A stretch of 52,667 nucleotides of DNA from an uncultured Flavobacteriales bacterium. GTDB lineage: Bacteria > Bacteroidota > Bacteroidia > Flavobacteriales > Crocinitomicaceae. Under the pieces are notes generated by a model. That model made no database searches. It saw nothing but the letters and a program-made list of their open reading frames with translations, and was not told the origin of the DNA. Shown one piece after another: positions 37,931 through 47,233 of the stretch. Every line of letters starts with the position of its first letter. The stretch's first letter is position 1. Location: contig CAMLDR010000007.1 in the NCBI GenBank assembly GCA_946478775.1, positions 1-52,667 of the forward strand, in the 5' to 3' direction. A program made the position numbers and the translations under genes.

Positions 37931-38007
37931 GTGGAGAAGGCGGTACGTAAGTCGAACCGGAAAACTGAATGATTCTAACAATACTCAAACTTCAAATGCA
38001 AGGAATT

Positions 38008-38865
38008 TCAATCAATTTTCCTTGCTTGTAATCCTTTGAAATCGCTACCAAATACAAAGTTGGTTTGCTCAAATGCTGAATCAATAAATTGCTGTTTTAT
38101 AGTTTCCGTTACAAAGTCAATACGGAGTGCTTTTAAATATCCTTTGTCCTTATGGTTTTCAATCATAATTCCGACGAGGTGAAATTTAGGTGTTCCATCA
38201 TTGGTGCGATCATTCCAATTTGGAACGTACCAAAGCCCACTACCACTTATACCCTGTAATTCTTTCATTATTCTTTTTTCTTTCGAACCAAATGGTGCTA
38301 CTTTTCTTTGGTAGTGAAGCAAAATAAAGTGATCAGGGTTTACACCATACTCATCGTACTTTTTTAGCTCCAAAGGAAATGTAGTCATCTTAACAGGTTC
38401 AGGATGATAATCACTTGTACCGCTTTTTTTCTTTATTCCTGTTACTGGATAACCTGAAATTAAGTAATATCCATTCTGCTCTACTTTGTGATTCACAATT
38501 ACGTTTGAAGGATTACAAAACGCAAAACTACCACCTCGTAGGTGCTTGTTTTGACGTTCTGAAAATTTGAATAATGCAAAATCAATTGGATTGTTTGTTT
38601 CAAATTTCTTATGGGTAGTCATTAGTGTTCCATTTAGATTTACAAGGTTGTTGTATCCTCCGATAATGGCTAGTTCTAACCAATCTTTCACGTTGAGCAA
38701 ATGTCCAGCTGTAATTAAATAAAGATCATCGTTGATTCTTAAATATATTCCACAACCTTGCGGATTCGCATTTGGTAGGTTTGGTTTGAAAATTACTGGC
38801 GTCACCCTTAAAATAGTGTTTAGTACATGTTGAGCAAGAGAGTTAAGTTTTTCGTCCAAAATCAA
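38008..38865 (-). CDS. Trypsin-like serine protease, intracellular
   Basis: The 285-aa protein has no signal peptide. The chymotrypsin-like triad is visible: His in DDLYLITAGHLL, Asp in NPIDFALFKF, and Ser in LQGISGSGLWYV (GxSGS). This is the intracellular trypsin-like peptidase type often linked to defence or effector systems. The frame starts at TTG 38865; no ATG is better placed. It lies 122 nt downstream of the RES gene on the same strand, so it may be the last gene of the HEPN-HNH-RES group or have its own promoter. It could process a neighbour protein. Confidence 0.8.
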   Translation of the reverse strand: MILDEKLNSLAQHVLNTILRVTPVIFKPNLPNANPQGCGIYLRINDDLYLITAGHLLNVKDWLELAIIGGYNNLVNLNGTLMTTHKKFETNNPIDFALFKFSERQNKHLRGGSFAFCNPSNVIVNHKVEQNGYYLISGYPVTGIKKKSGTSDYHPEPVKMTTFPLELKKYDEYGVNPDHFILLHYQRKVAPFGSKEKRIMKELQGISGSGLWYVPNWNDRTNDGTPKFHLVGIMIENHKDKGYLKALRIDFVTETIKQQFIDSAFEQTNFVFGSDFKGLQARKID

Positions 38866-38987
38866 AGTATTACTGTTCGTATTTAAAATAACAATTTTTA
38901 CACAATAAAAATGCTTTAAAGTCCAACATTACAAAATAAGAATCTGGCGAAAATTTTAGAATGGGATTGATAGCCAAGAGAATGTTT

Positions 38988-40154
38988 TTATTTACGTTCC
39001 TTAGCTTTTTCAATAAACCCATCTATATCGTATTCAATTTCTCTTGAACTAAAACTGACCGATGTTATTTTGGTCAGTTTCGAACTATCACTTTTAAAGG
39101 AAAAATTTTCAGGATTGAATATTACTAAATTAAAGCCCAATGTTACGGAGCTTTTATAAAGAATACCATCAAATCCAATTTGTCTAATTATATCAGATAT
39201 AAATTGAGTCACCAAATAGTTTTCTTTTTCCTCTGGAAGAATGGGTATTGAAAGCTCATTGGATAACTCGTTTAGGAACATAAACCTTTGTAATTTTCTT
39301 TCATCTTGGAAATAGTTCGCTAAATCAATAAACCTTAAGTCTACTAGTTTAAGCTCGTTTTCGTTGGTAAATTCACCAATAGAAACGTAATGTCCTGGAT
39401 GTGGTCTTATTTCACCCAGAGCAGTCTTTTTTGTGGAGGCAAGATATAAAAATGAAACACCTTGTCTATTTGCTCTACCAGCTTTGGTTTTTAGAACGGG
39501 AGGGGATGAAAGTTCTTCATTTTCAAAAGGAATTTTAAACTCCATTGTTGAAATCTCGTCACCTTCAACCTTGATTTTATAACCAATTCTAGCCCTGAAA
39601 AAAGTTTTATTCTCGGGAAGTTTATAGCTTAATTCTTGAAGTAATATTGAGAACTCTTCTATTGCTTCCTTCTCAAGTTCATAATAGTTGCGTCTAAGTA
39701 ATTGATACTTGTATTTTTCCCATGTCCGAGACTTTTCTTCTTTCTTTGCTGGACTAAATAGCCCTTTTCCAAATTCATCGTACCCATAGTACAAAGGGAT
39801 TTTATTTGAGAAATCATGTAGCATAAATAGATTATCCAGAAAGTCGTCTAAATCTTCCGTGCGTTCTTCTAAATTTTGAAATTTATGAGAAAGAATAGGA
39901 TTATTCGAATAAAACAGAGAAAGTAATTTTTCTCCACCCCACTTCGGGTTGTACTCATATTCTGCAAAATGAAAACGAATTAGAAACCGACATAGGTTTC
40001 TTAAAAAATCATCTTCACAAATATCTATTATTGTTTTTTCATTTAAACAAATAGTACAACTAGAGGTTGTCTTAGCATTTTTCTTGACATAATTTTTAAG
40101 ATAGATGTCTTTAGAACAATCTGCGCATAAATTGAAAGGAATTTCGTCTTCCAT
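38988..40154 (-). CDS. RES-domain protein with N-terminal zinc/HEPN-RES-NTD
   Basis: The 388-aa protein has a zinc-ribbon-like N-terminus (Cys10, Cys13, Cys33, Cys36) and a helical HEPN/RES N-terminal domain type segment. The C-terminal RES fold has Arg in FFRARIGYK, Glu in TALGEIRPHPG, and the distal IGFDGILYKSSVTLGFNLVIF motif. RES toxins (Xre-RES) degrade NAD, so this may be a NAD-consuming effector, but it lacks an adjacent Xre antitoxin. It lies 10 nt after the HNH gene, in one operon with it. Likely a defence effector. Confidence 0.85.
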   Translation of the reverse strand: MEDEIPFNLCADCSKDIYLKNYVKKNAKTTSSCTICLNEKTIIDICEDDFLRNLCRFLIRFHFAEYEYNPKWGGEKLLSLFYSNNPILSHKFQNLEERTEDLDDFLDNLFMLHDFSNKIPLYYGYDEFGKGLFSPAKKEEKSRTWEKYKYQLLRRNYYELEKEAIEEFSILLQELSYKLPENKTFFRARIGYKIKVEGDEISTMEFKIPFENEELSSPPVLKTKAGRANRQGVSFLYLASTKKTALGEIRPHPGHYVSIGEFTNENELKLVDLRFIDLANYFQDERKLQRFMFLNELSNELSIPILPEEKENYLVTQFISDIIRQIGFDGILYKSSVTLGFNLVIFNPENFSFKSDSSKLTKITSVSFSSREIEYDIDGFIEKAKERK

Positions 40155-40164
40155 AAATTAGCTT

Positions 40165-41214
40165 TTAATAATCGTATTGACTTATTTGCTCTTTTGTATA
40201 ATCAATAATCATCTTTAACCCCTCATAATGTTGTTTTTTTTGATCTTCGGTTAAAAGTTCTAAATTGTATTTTTTGGAAGCAAGCAGTTCTATTTGAAAC
40301 TCTAAGGTCGGTCGGTTTAATTTATAGATTTTAGCTCTTTTATTGTTATCAGTCGCAAATGAAATTTCTTCGTCTATTTCCAAAGGATATGTTAGATCAT
40401 CGTGTGTGATAAAAATTTTTCCTTGACCATTTTCATAATCATAACTATTGCATTTGACATAGTCATTATCATAGTAAGAAGGCGTGATCTCCTTAGCTGT
40501 TTTAAAAATTGGTTGACTTACAATAGTGTTGGGCTGATAAAGATTTGATCTAAACAACCTCGTTTTAAGTTTGTTTGTACCTGCTAAAATCTGAAAATCA
40601 GAATTGTCGGAGTTAGGGTTTGGTCTTTCAAATTCAATAAACGGGAAACCGAGCTGTTCGGAAACGACGAAATCTGAAGAACAGTTTGTGAATAGGATAT
40701 TATTTACTTTTAATGTAAAACAAGTTGGGCTTATAATAAAGCACAATGTGTTAGAACCCGTCCACCTCAACCCAGTATAATTATCGTAGGTATTCGTGAT
40801 TGCAAGTAATCTGTCCTTTAACCCTACTCTTGTATTTATGTAGAATTTAGGCACCATATTAAATGCCCCACTATTATGATATTGAATACCTAACCAAAGA
40901 CTAATTCTAACTTTGTCAAACCAGTCTAGTAATCTTATTAGTTCAGCAGTTTCAACAAAATCATCCACCAATATTTTTTCAATGGTGGGTTTAACTAACG
41001 CTTCTATTTCTGCAAATTCTGAATTGCATTTTGTGCATGAGGGAAATGTGAACGATGAAAAATTAAACTCAATTTCCTTTTTCTCCTTCCAATTTGAACC
41101 AACAGACATTTTTTTGTTTTCCGTTCCCGTCAATTTCATCAACCACTTTGGTATAATATGTTCTTTATTTTTATTCTGTGGGGGCTTTCCACAGAACACG
41201 CATACTTTCTCCAT
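40165..41214 (-). CDS. HNH-like nuclease
   Basis: The 349-aa protein has an HNH-type zinc/nuclease module at its N-terminus: CVFCG (Cys5, Cys8), KEHIIPKWL (Glu18, His19 in the beta-beta-alpha finger) and CTKCN (Cys60, Cys63, Asn64). The rest is of unknown fold. It should cut DNA or RNA. The gene sits between the HEPN gene (45 nt upstream) and the RES gene (10 nt downstream), all transcribed leftward. It may be the nuclease arm of a multi-effector system or a stand-alone restriction-like enzyme. Confidence 0.75.
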   Translation of the reverse strand: MEKVCVFCGKPPQNKNKEHIIPKWLMKLTGTENKKMSVGSNWKEKKEIEFNFSSFTFPSCTKCNSEFAEIEALVKPTIEKILVDDFVETAELIRLLDWFDKVRISLWLGIQYHNSGAFNMVPKFYINTRVGLKDRLLAITNTYDNYTGLRWTGSNTLCFIISPTCFTLKVNNILFTNCSSDFVVSEQLGFPFIEFERPNPNSDNSDFQILAGTNKLKTRLFRSNLYQPNTIVSQPIFKTAKEITPSYYDNDYVKCNSYDYENGQGKIFITHDDLTYPLEIDEEISFATDNNKRAKIYKLNRPTLEFQIELLASKKYNLELLTEDQKKQHYEGLKMIIDYTKEQISQYDY

Positions 41215-41259
41215 GTTTGTATTTTAATAGTGTTAGTGCTTCCTAGAAAATCAAATAAA

Positions 41260-42387
41260 TCACCAATCCATATTCATGTGATTCTCTATTTCTTGAATAG
41301 TTTCCTTTATGAATTTATCCGTTGATTTTTCACTAACCAACTTTCTACGATAGGCCGTTACAGATTTCCTGTCAAATGCTACTGGCAAACGTCTTTCTAA
41401 ATACTTCATTGGGAATTTTGTTCTAGTGCTTTCAAGTAAATATTGATCAAATGATCTAAAAACAGTTACTATGTTTTGAAACGCAATTTCCGAATCGTTT
41501 TCAAAACTATACTTATTGTGGGTTCTAGACTTTGTAAGAGTAAATGGGATGGCACCTAAATTATTCATATGAACATAAAATGAATGCCCCTTCTTTAAGA
41601 AATTACCGTGTGACGCTGGATTCCGAATTTGTTCCTTAATCTCATTTAATTCATTCAAATGTTTCAATGCCAAATTATCTGTTTTTGTGTCTAGCACTAA
41701 ATTGAATTTGTCTTTCCAATTCATCCCAATAAATCTCTCAATATCGATGCTCTTTAAATCAACGTGATTCATGAAAGGAACAAGTAACACTAGTATATGT
41801 TCGAGGTAACTGAAATATGCATCTATCATAGACAGTAGATAATAGAACCCTGCCTGATTCTTTGAACCACTTTTTAGTTCTTCATTGACTTTGACGAGAA
41901 AAAAATGGAATCTTCCCCAAATGCGGATATATTCATTTTCAATTGTTATGTGTCCTTGATTAACTTTTTTCTTCATCAAATCGTTAACAAAGTAATCGGC
42001 AAAAGGTATTGCTTTATGTATCAGATTAATTGCCTCGATTGCCAGTTCCTTATCATTTTCTTGTTCGATATAAGTTGAAATTGCAAACCCAAATTTTCTA
42101 TCTGCCAAAATAAAACTTCGACCTTTAAATCTAATGGGAATCTCCCAAGCAACCTTTTCAAATAGTGGGAGAATGGGATACTGTTTTATCTCCACAAATA
42201 GTAAGTAAACCATGAATGGATATTTAATTCTTATTTCTTTCGGTAATTCAATCTCATACCTCCGAAGAGACCGTCTTCCATTTCCTTCATCTTTCCATGG
42301 TTCGTGATATTGATCATCAGGAACAAAATCTTTCAGAAAGAAATTTAAGTTTTGTTCAGCCTTTTCATTTTTTACTTTCATTATCAT
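41260..42387 (-). CDS. HEPN-motif protein, probable RNase effector
   Basis: The frame extends to TTG 42408, but the ATG at 42387 (IMKVKNEK...) is better, giving 375 aa; ATG 42381 is also possible. No known full-length family is recognised. A helical segment contains Rx4H as RNPASH (R255-H260 from this start; EIKEQIRNPASHGNF), the HEPN RNase signature, after a hydrophobic-helix stretch (YLLSMIDAYFSYLEHILVLLV). HEPN proteins cleave RNA, or act as inactive sensors. It heads a leftward operon with the HNH and RES genes and is divergent, across 161 nt, from the SPARSA operon. Confidence 0.65.
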   Translation of the reverse strand: MIMKVKNEKAEQNLNFFLKDFVPDDQYHEPWKDEGNGRRSLRRYEIELPKEIRIKYPFMVYLLFVEIKQYPILPLFEKVAWEIPIRFKGRSFILADRKFGFAISTYIEQENDKELAIEAINLIHKAIPFADYFVNDLMKKKVNQGHITIENEYIRIWGRFHFFLVKVNEELKSGSKNQAGFYYLLSMIDAYFSYLEHILVLLVPFMNHVDLKSIDIERFIGMNWKDKFNLVLDTKTDNLALKHLNELNEIKEQIRNPASHGNFLKKGHSFYVHMNNLGAIPFTLTKSRTHNKYSFENDSEIAFQNIVTVFRSFDQYLLESTRTKFPMKYLERRLPVAFDRKSVTAYRRKLVSEKSTDKFIKETIQEIENHMNMDW

Positions 42388-42548
42388 GAATTTAGCTATA
42401 AATCGCAATTTCGATTCTACATTATGTTGAATATGACGTTTTCGACTATTATAAGTTCATAACTCTATGGTTGTTAGCGTTAATCGCACAACCTTTTTTA
42501 GTTACTTGTACATTCTTTTCACCACTAAAAAGCAAAACAAAAAATTAA

Positions 42549-44285
42549 ATGGAAGAATCTGACTTTGTAAAGCATTTTGTTGAAAATGCTTCTCAAATCA
42601 TGTGGTTTCTTGGAGCAGGAACTTCAAGATCAGCAAATATGCCTACTGCTAATGATATAATATGGGATTTAAAGCTAAAATATTATTGTCTTCAAGAGAA
42701 TCAGGATATTAAACAACATGATATTACTAATGAGACAATCAAAAATAGAATTCAGAGCTACATGGATAGCAAAGGGTTTCCTGCAATATGGTCGCCAGAA
42801 GAATATTCATTTTATTTCGAATTAAATTTTGGAACAGATTACAGTGCTCAACAAAAATATTTAATAGAAAAGTTAAGTAATTCCAAGATGTCTTTGAATA
42901 CTGGACATCGAGCACTAGCTGGTTTAATAGCACTTAATAAGGCACGTGTTATTTTCACTACGAATTTTGATGAAGTAATTGAAACCGCCTATGTAAAGGT
43001 TGCTGAAGCCACATTACCTACTTATCATTTAGAAGGTTCATACGCTGCATTGGAAGCTCTCAATAATGAGCGTTACCCTATATATGCTAAAATCCATGGA
43101 GACTTTAGATATCAGAGTATTAAGAACCTTGCAAGTGACTTGATTTCTAATGACAACGAAATTAAACGGTGCTTTTTAGCTTCATCCACACGATACGGAT
43201 TAATCGTAACCGGTTATAGTGGAAGAGATGAAAATGTGATGCAAATGTTTCATAGCGCAATTGATCAAAACAATGCCTTTCCTTCAGGGCTCTTATGGAC
43301 AGTAACGAATCTCAAAAACGCAGATCAAAAAGTCACAGATTTAATCACTAAGGCAAAAGCTAAAGGCATAAATGCTAATATTATTGAAACTGGAACATTT
43401 GACAGTATGTTGTCTAAAATTTGGAGACAAATTCCAGATAAAACACCTGAAATTGATAAAAAGGTAAGAACCGCTATTACCAAAAATGTAAACATTCCAC
43501 TTCCTGCATTCGGTAATGGATTTCCCATAATAAGAACCAACGCAATTCCTATTGTATCATTACCTGAAAAATGTGCTGTGATCAAAACAAACAGTCCGCT
43601 TACCAATGCAGACTTAAGAGATCTTATAACTCAAAACAAGAGTAATGCCATCATTTCAAGATTAGATCAAATAGTCGCATGGGGTAATAAAGATGAATTT
43701 AATAGAGTATTAGGCGCAAGTCTTATTGATTCAATTAGTGAGCATACATTTGAAAATCCAGTAGAACTAATAGGGAAATCAACTGGTTATCAATATTTCT
43801 TTGAACGTGCTTTAGCTATTGCACTTTGCAACAATAAGCCATTAAAGCTGAAAAATGACAAGGGATTTGTTTTGACTGTTGATAATCAACAAATAAACAA
43901 TCCAATTTTTAATGAATTAAAATTAGCTATTGGTTACAATGGGCAAGCAGGATATCTAACAGGATCTGTTCCAAACAATCGAAATGTATATTGGTCAGAA
44001 GCAATATCTATGAAGATTGAACACCGTGATGATAAAATTTGGCTAATGATAAAACCAGTGTTTTGGATTGATCCTACCTCTGAAAGAAGAAATCATCCTG
44101 AATTTATGAAAAACAAAAGACGCTATCGTTATAATTCCGTGTCAGATAAAATACTTACTGCTTGGATTAAAATTCTGTTTGGATCAGTTCGTTCAGGTGA
44201 GGATGTCGAAGTAGTTGCATACTCGGACTCAAATCATCCCGCAAAATTCACAATTAATACTAGAACCTCATATAGCCGTAAATAA
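42549..44285 (+). CDS. SIR2-APAZ effector of a short prokaryotic Argonaute (SPARSA) system
   Basis: The 578-aa protein has an N-terminal SIR2 domain: GAGTS at residues 22-26 ([18 protein letters not shown]), [18 protein letters not shown] and [15 protein letters not shown]-terminal beta-rich APAZ-like region (about 300-578) follows. Its stop is 2 nt before the short Argonaute gene, the standard SPARSA order and length. In that system guide-loaded Ago senses invader DNA and SIR2 degrades NAD, killing the infected cell. It is the first gene of a five-gene operon. APAZ is assigned from length and position, not from a clear motif. Confidence 0.85.
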   Translation: MEESDFVKHFVENASQIMWFLGAGTSRSANMPTANDIIWDLKLKYYCLQENQDIKQHDITNETIKNRIQSYMDSKGFPAIWSPEEYSFYFELNFGTDYSAQQKYLIEKLSNSKMSLNTGHRALAGLIALNKARVIFTTNFDEVIETAYVKVAEATLPTYHLEGSYAALEALNNERYPIYAKIHGDFRYQSIKNLASDLISNDNEIKRCFLASSTRYGLIVTGYSGRDENVMQMFHSAIDQNNAFPSGLLWTVTNLKNADQKVTDLITKAKAKGINANIIETGTFDSMLSKIWRQIPDKTPEIDKKVRTAITKNVNIPLPAFGNGFPIIRTNAIPIVSLPEKCAVIKTNSPLTNADLRDLITQNKSNAIISRLDQIVAWGNKDEFNRVLGASLIDSISEHTFENPVELIGKSTGYQYFFERALAIALCNNKPLKLKNDKGFVLTVDNQQINNPIFNELKLAIGYNGQAGYLTGSVPNNRNVYWSEAISMKIEHRDDKIWLMIKPVFWIDPTSERRNHPEFMKNKRRYRYNSVSDKILTAWIKILFGSVRSGEDVEVVAYSDSNHPAKFTINTRTSYSRK

Positions 44286-44287
44286 TT

Positions 44288-45679
44288 ATGTCTCAATTAT
44301 CTTCATTCACTTCATTACCAGAACCCAAATTGCTATTTGGTGGGGGTAATCAAGATTTACACCCACTGCGAGGTCTTATCAATCATGGTCCTTATAGTAA
44401 CGATATTGGTTTTCCTAAACAAGTTAGAACAGCGTTTTTATCTCCAATTGGTCAGTCATCAGAATTAACCAGTTTGATTACCCAATTGAATTCTTCCCAC
44501 ACACCTTTGGAGGCCCTAAATTACTATCCTATTTATCCTGGGTTTTCAAACGTTTTTAGAATTGGTATTCAATCAGCCCCAGACAATTTGATATTTGAAT
44601 ATCCAAATGAATGTACACAAATTGTTCAAAGTGGTAATGGTGTTGAATTACTAAACAAAATAATAGAAACCGTTTCTTCAACAATTGTTCAGAGGAGTTC
44701 ATTTGATATTCTAATGATGTATCTACCTCCTGAGTGGGAAAAATGTTTTGAATATGAAGGATTTGATCTACATGATAGAATTAAAGCAAAATTAGCTGTA
44801 CTAAATGTACCCGTTCAAATAATAAATGACTTAGCATTAACAAGAAATTGTAGAGCGAATGTAATGTGGGGAATTAGTGTTGCACTTTTTGCCAAAGCAG
44901 GAGGAATTCCTTGGAAATTAGCCGACCTTGATAAAGATGAAGCCTACATTGGGTTGAGTTATGCAATAAAAAAATTGGGCGACAATGTGGATTATACAAC
45001 TTGTTGTAGCCAAGTATTTGATCCGGATGGAACCGGTTTTAAGTTCGTTGCCTATGATACTAAAGAATTTGAGACCGATTCCAAGGGTAATCCGTTTCTG
45101 AACTATCAAGAGATGCAGACGCTATTGTCAAAAAGTCTTCTGATTTATCAGAATGAACATAATGGCAGAATCCCAAAGAAAATTTTCATACATAAAACGA
45201 CTCATTTCACTGAAGAAGAAATTCAAGGAGCGTTTGATTCATTTGGAGAAAACACTGAAATAGAGCTTGTACAAATAATTCGAAGTACTGATTGGTATGG
45301 ACTGAAAATAGCAAATTCAAGCGGTGCTGCACCTTATCCTTTAGAAAGAGGCTCATACCTTCCAATTAGTTCAAATGAGTGTTTATTATGGACTCAAGGA
45401 AGTGTAACAGGTGTTAACGTACAAAACAACTCGCCTGTCTTTAAAGAAGGAGCATTAAAACCAATACCAACGCCTATTCTAATTAGAAGGTTTTCAGGGG
45501 AAGGTGGATGGCATTCCACTTGTGCTAGTATTCTTGCGCTTACTAAAGTTGATTGGAATAATAATACTTTATACAAAACGATGCCTGTCACAATTGGTTA
45601 TTCCCAAAATTTCGCAAATGTGGTAAAGCAATCAAAAGAAATAACAAACTCAATTTACGACTACCGTTTCTTCATGTAA
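44288..45679 (+). CDS. Short prokaryotic Argonaute (MID-PIWI), SPARSA partner
   Basis: The 463-aa protein has the short-Ago layout: N-terminal segment [19 protein letters not shown] region with [31 protein letters not shown] and [23 protein letters not shown], and PIWI with [48 protein letters not shown] and [11 protein letters not shown]. The first PIWI strand has Gly-Leu-Ser where active enzymes have Asp, so it is expected to be slicing-inactive, as in all short Agos. Its start is 2 nt after SIR2-APAZ. Its stop overlaps the region of the next gene's TTG/ATG start, so the operon continues. Confidence 0.85.
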   Translation: MSQLSSFTSLPEPKLLFGGGNQDLHPLRGLINHGPYSNDIGFPKQVRTAFLSPIGQSSELTSLITQLNSSHTPLEALNYYPIYPGFSNVFRIGIQSAPDNLIFEYPNECTQIVQSGNGVELLNKIIETVSSTIVQRSSFDILMMYLPPEWEKCFEYEGFDLHDRIKAKLAVLNVPVQIINDLALTRNCRANVMWGISVALFAKAGGIPWKLADLDKDEAYIGLSYAIKKLGDNVDYTTCCSQVFDPDGTGFKFVAYDTKEFETDSKGNPFLNYQEMQTLLSKSLLIYQNEHNGRIPKKIFIHKTTHFTEEEIQGAFDSFGENTEIELVQIIRSTDWYGLKIANSSGAAPYPLERGSYLPISSNECLLWTQGSVTGVNVQNNSPVFKEGALKPIPTPILIRRFSGEGGWHSTCASILALTKVDWNNNTLYKTMPVTIGYSQNFANVVKQSKEITNSIYDYRFFM

Positions 45680-45680
45680 A

Positions 45681-46733
45681 TTGAAGTTGAATAGTCTGTT
45701 ATTGGTCAAGAATGAATTGATGAAAAAAATTATTGATCCGAAAGGAAATTACATATTCTTTATTCCTATTGAATGGGGTAATAAAAATGGGATGTATGAT
45801 GCAGTTAATAGTGATATTGAATCATTTGAGTTATATGATAAATCAGTAGGTTGTTTCCAAATTAGCTGTAGTCCAATTACAAAAGGCGAAATTCCTAAAC
45901 TGATTAAAAGCCATGCCCTCCCTACTCAAAAAGTTGGAATAGATAATCTTATGTTTAAGGAAATATTCGTCCCATCGAATAAATTTGATTTGTATTTATG
46001 GATTGCTGTTGTAAGCGATAAATTCATAATGTGTAAATACATTTATGATGCAAAGAATAGAGAGAAAACCAAAGTCACAAAAGAAATAGAAAAGGCAAAA
46101 AAAACTCTTGAGACTATACTAGTAATTGAAGAAGAACACAAAAAGGAAATATTAGCGTATGAAAGATTCAACAAGTTTATGATGTCTTTGGGGGCATCTA
46201 TTGATTTAAAGGATCGGGCATACAAAAATGGTTCATCAATCGAATTGGTTGTTATACTGGCTAATCAAATTGATGCGCTTTTAAGATTAGCCTTAATACT
46301 TAAAAAGCAAATCCAAAATCAAACGAACGAAATAGATACAACACTAATATTTCAGAGTGAAACGGATGCTCCGATTATGGAGAAGAAAATTTACAAACTG
46401 GCTTTAGAGGAAGAAATTATAGATCAAGGAATTCATGATGAGCTTTTTGAATTGTATAATGAGAGAAATAAGGTAATTCATAGATACATTATAACAGACA
46501 TACTTACAAAAGATGTTGTGAAGATTGTCCACGATTTCACTTTACTTGAGGACAAAATCGGAAGTGTCGTAAAAACCTTAGAACAAGAACAGTTTAAATT
46601 AAAGGTTGGTATTTATGGAATCGAAACACCACCTGATCAGCCATTGGATCGAGAAGCTAAAGACATTGTAATAGGTGCAATAAAAGAAAAGCATGCTCAT
46701 AATCAAATTAATAAGGATATTACATTCGACTAA
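45681..46733 (+). CDS. HEPN-motif protein with N-terminal PsbP/Mog1-like domain, in SPARSA operon
   Basis: I do not recognise a named family. The TTG at 45681 (1 nt after the Ago stop) or ATG at 45720 is the start; 350 or 337 aa. Residues 20-130 form a beta-rich domain of the PsbP/Mog1 type (DPKGNYIFFIPIEWGN ... SVGCFQISC ... LYLWIAVVSDKFIMCKYIY). A helical bundle from 150 on contains RNKVIH (R262-H267, ELYNERNKVIHRYI), a HEPN Rx4H site. This could be an RNA-cutting partner of the Ago-SIR2 pair or a separate toxin. Co-transcription is strongly implied by the 1-nt spacing. Confidence 0.7.
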   Translation: MKLNSLLLVKNELMKKIIDPKGNYIFFIPIEWGNKNGMYDAVNSDIESFELYDKSVGCFQISCSPITKGEIPKLIKSHALPTQKVGIDNLMFKEIFVPSNKFDLYLWIAVVSDKFIMCKYIYDAKNREKTKVTKEIEKAKKTLETILVIEEEHKKEILAYERFNKFMMSLGASIDLKDRAYKNGSSIELVVILANQIDALLRLALILKKQIQNQTNEIDTTLIFQSETDAPIMEKKIYKLALEEEIIDQGIHDELFELYNERNKVIHRYIITDILTKDVVKIVHDFTLLEDKIGSVVKTLEQEQFKLKVGIYGIETPPDQPLDREAKDIVIGAIKEKHAHNQINKDITFD

Positions 46734-46735
46734 AA

Positions 46736-47227
46736 ATGAATCAAATAAACGTAGAAATTCCAAACTCGAATGTTTTTAGTCTTAGCTTGGTTAACAATCA
46801 AATTTGTGGAGTAATTGACTTGTTAAATGATAGAGGGGTTAGCAAATTTCAACGACCCTTAACTGGTAACCAATTCAAAATTTATTTACTGGCTGATGGT
46901 GAAAACATACTATACGTAGGAACAACTAAAAGTTCAATCAAAAATAGACTACGATATGGTTTGACAGCAGACGGGAAAAATGGATATTATGGTTACAAAT
47001 GGAAAGAAATACCTCTAGTCAAATTGTTTGTTTGGTGTTTCGATGGTTTAGATAAAACAAAGATAGAAAGTATTGAAGCTGAACTTGTTTACTTAATTAG
47101 AAGAAGTACAGGCAATTGGCCGTTATGTCAAAATGAGATCCACTTTAACAATCTATTTTCTCCTAATGGACAATTGATAGCAGAGAAATTGTTTGAAGAA
47201 ATTCAAGGATGGAACAAAAAGCCTTAA
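46736..47227 (+). CDS. GIY-YIG nuclease-domain protein, in SPARSA operon
   Basis: The 163-aa protein has a GIY-YIG domain at residues 48-135: IYLLADGENILYVGTT (Tyr50, Tyr60-Val-Gly62), Arg71 in KNRLRYGL, catalytic-type Glu at IEAELVYLIR (E114/E116), and Asn133 in CQNEIHF. GIY-YIG enzymes cut DNA; this one has about 45 extra residues in front and no other domain. It starts 2 nt after the HEPN gene stop. It is not a known part of SPARSA operons as far as I know. Confidence 0.8.
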   Translation: MNQINVEIPNSNVFSLSLVNNQICGVIDLLNDRGVSKFQRPLTGNQFKIYLLADGENILYVGTTKSSIKNRLRYGLTADGKNGYYGYKWKEIPLVKLFVWCFDGLDKTKIESIEAELVYLIRRSTGNWPLCQNEIHFNNLFSPNGQLIAEKLFEEIQGWNKKP

Positions 47228-47233
47228 AATAAG

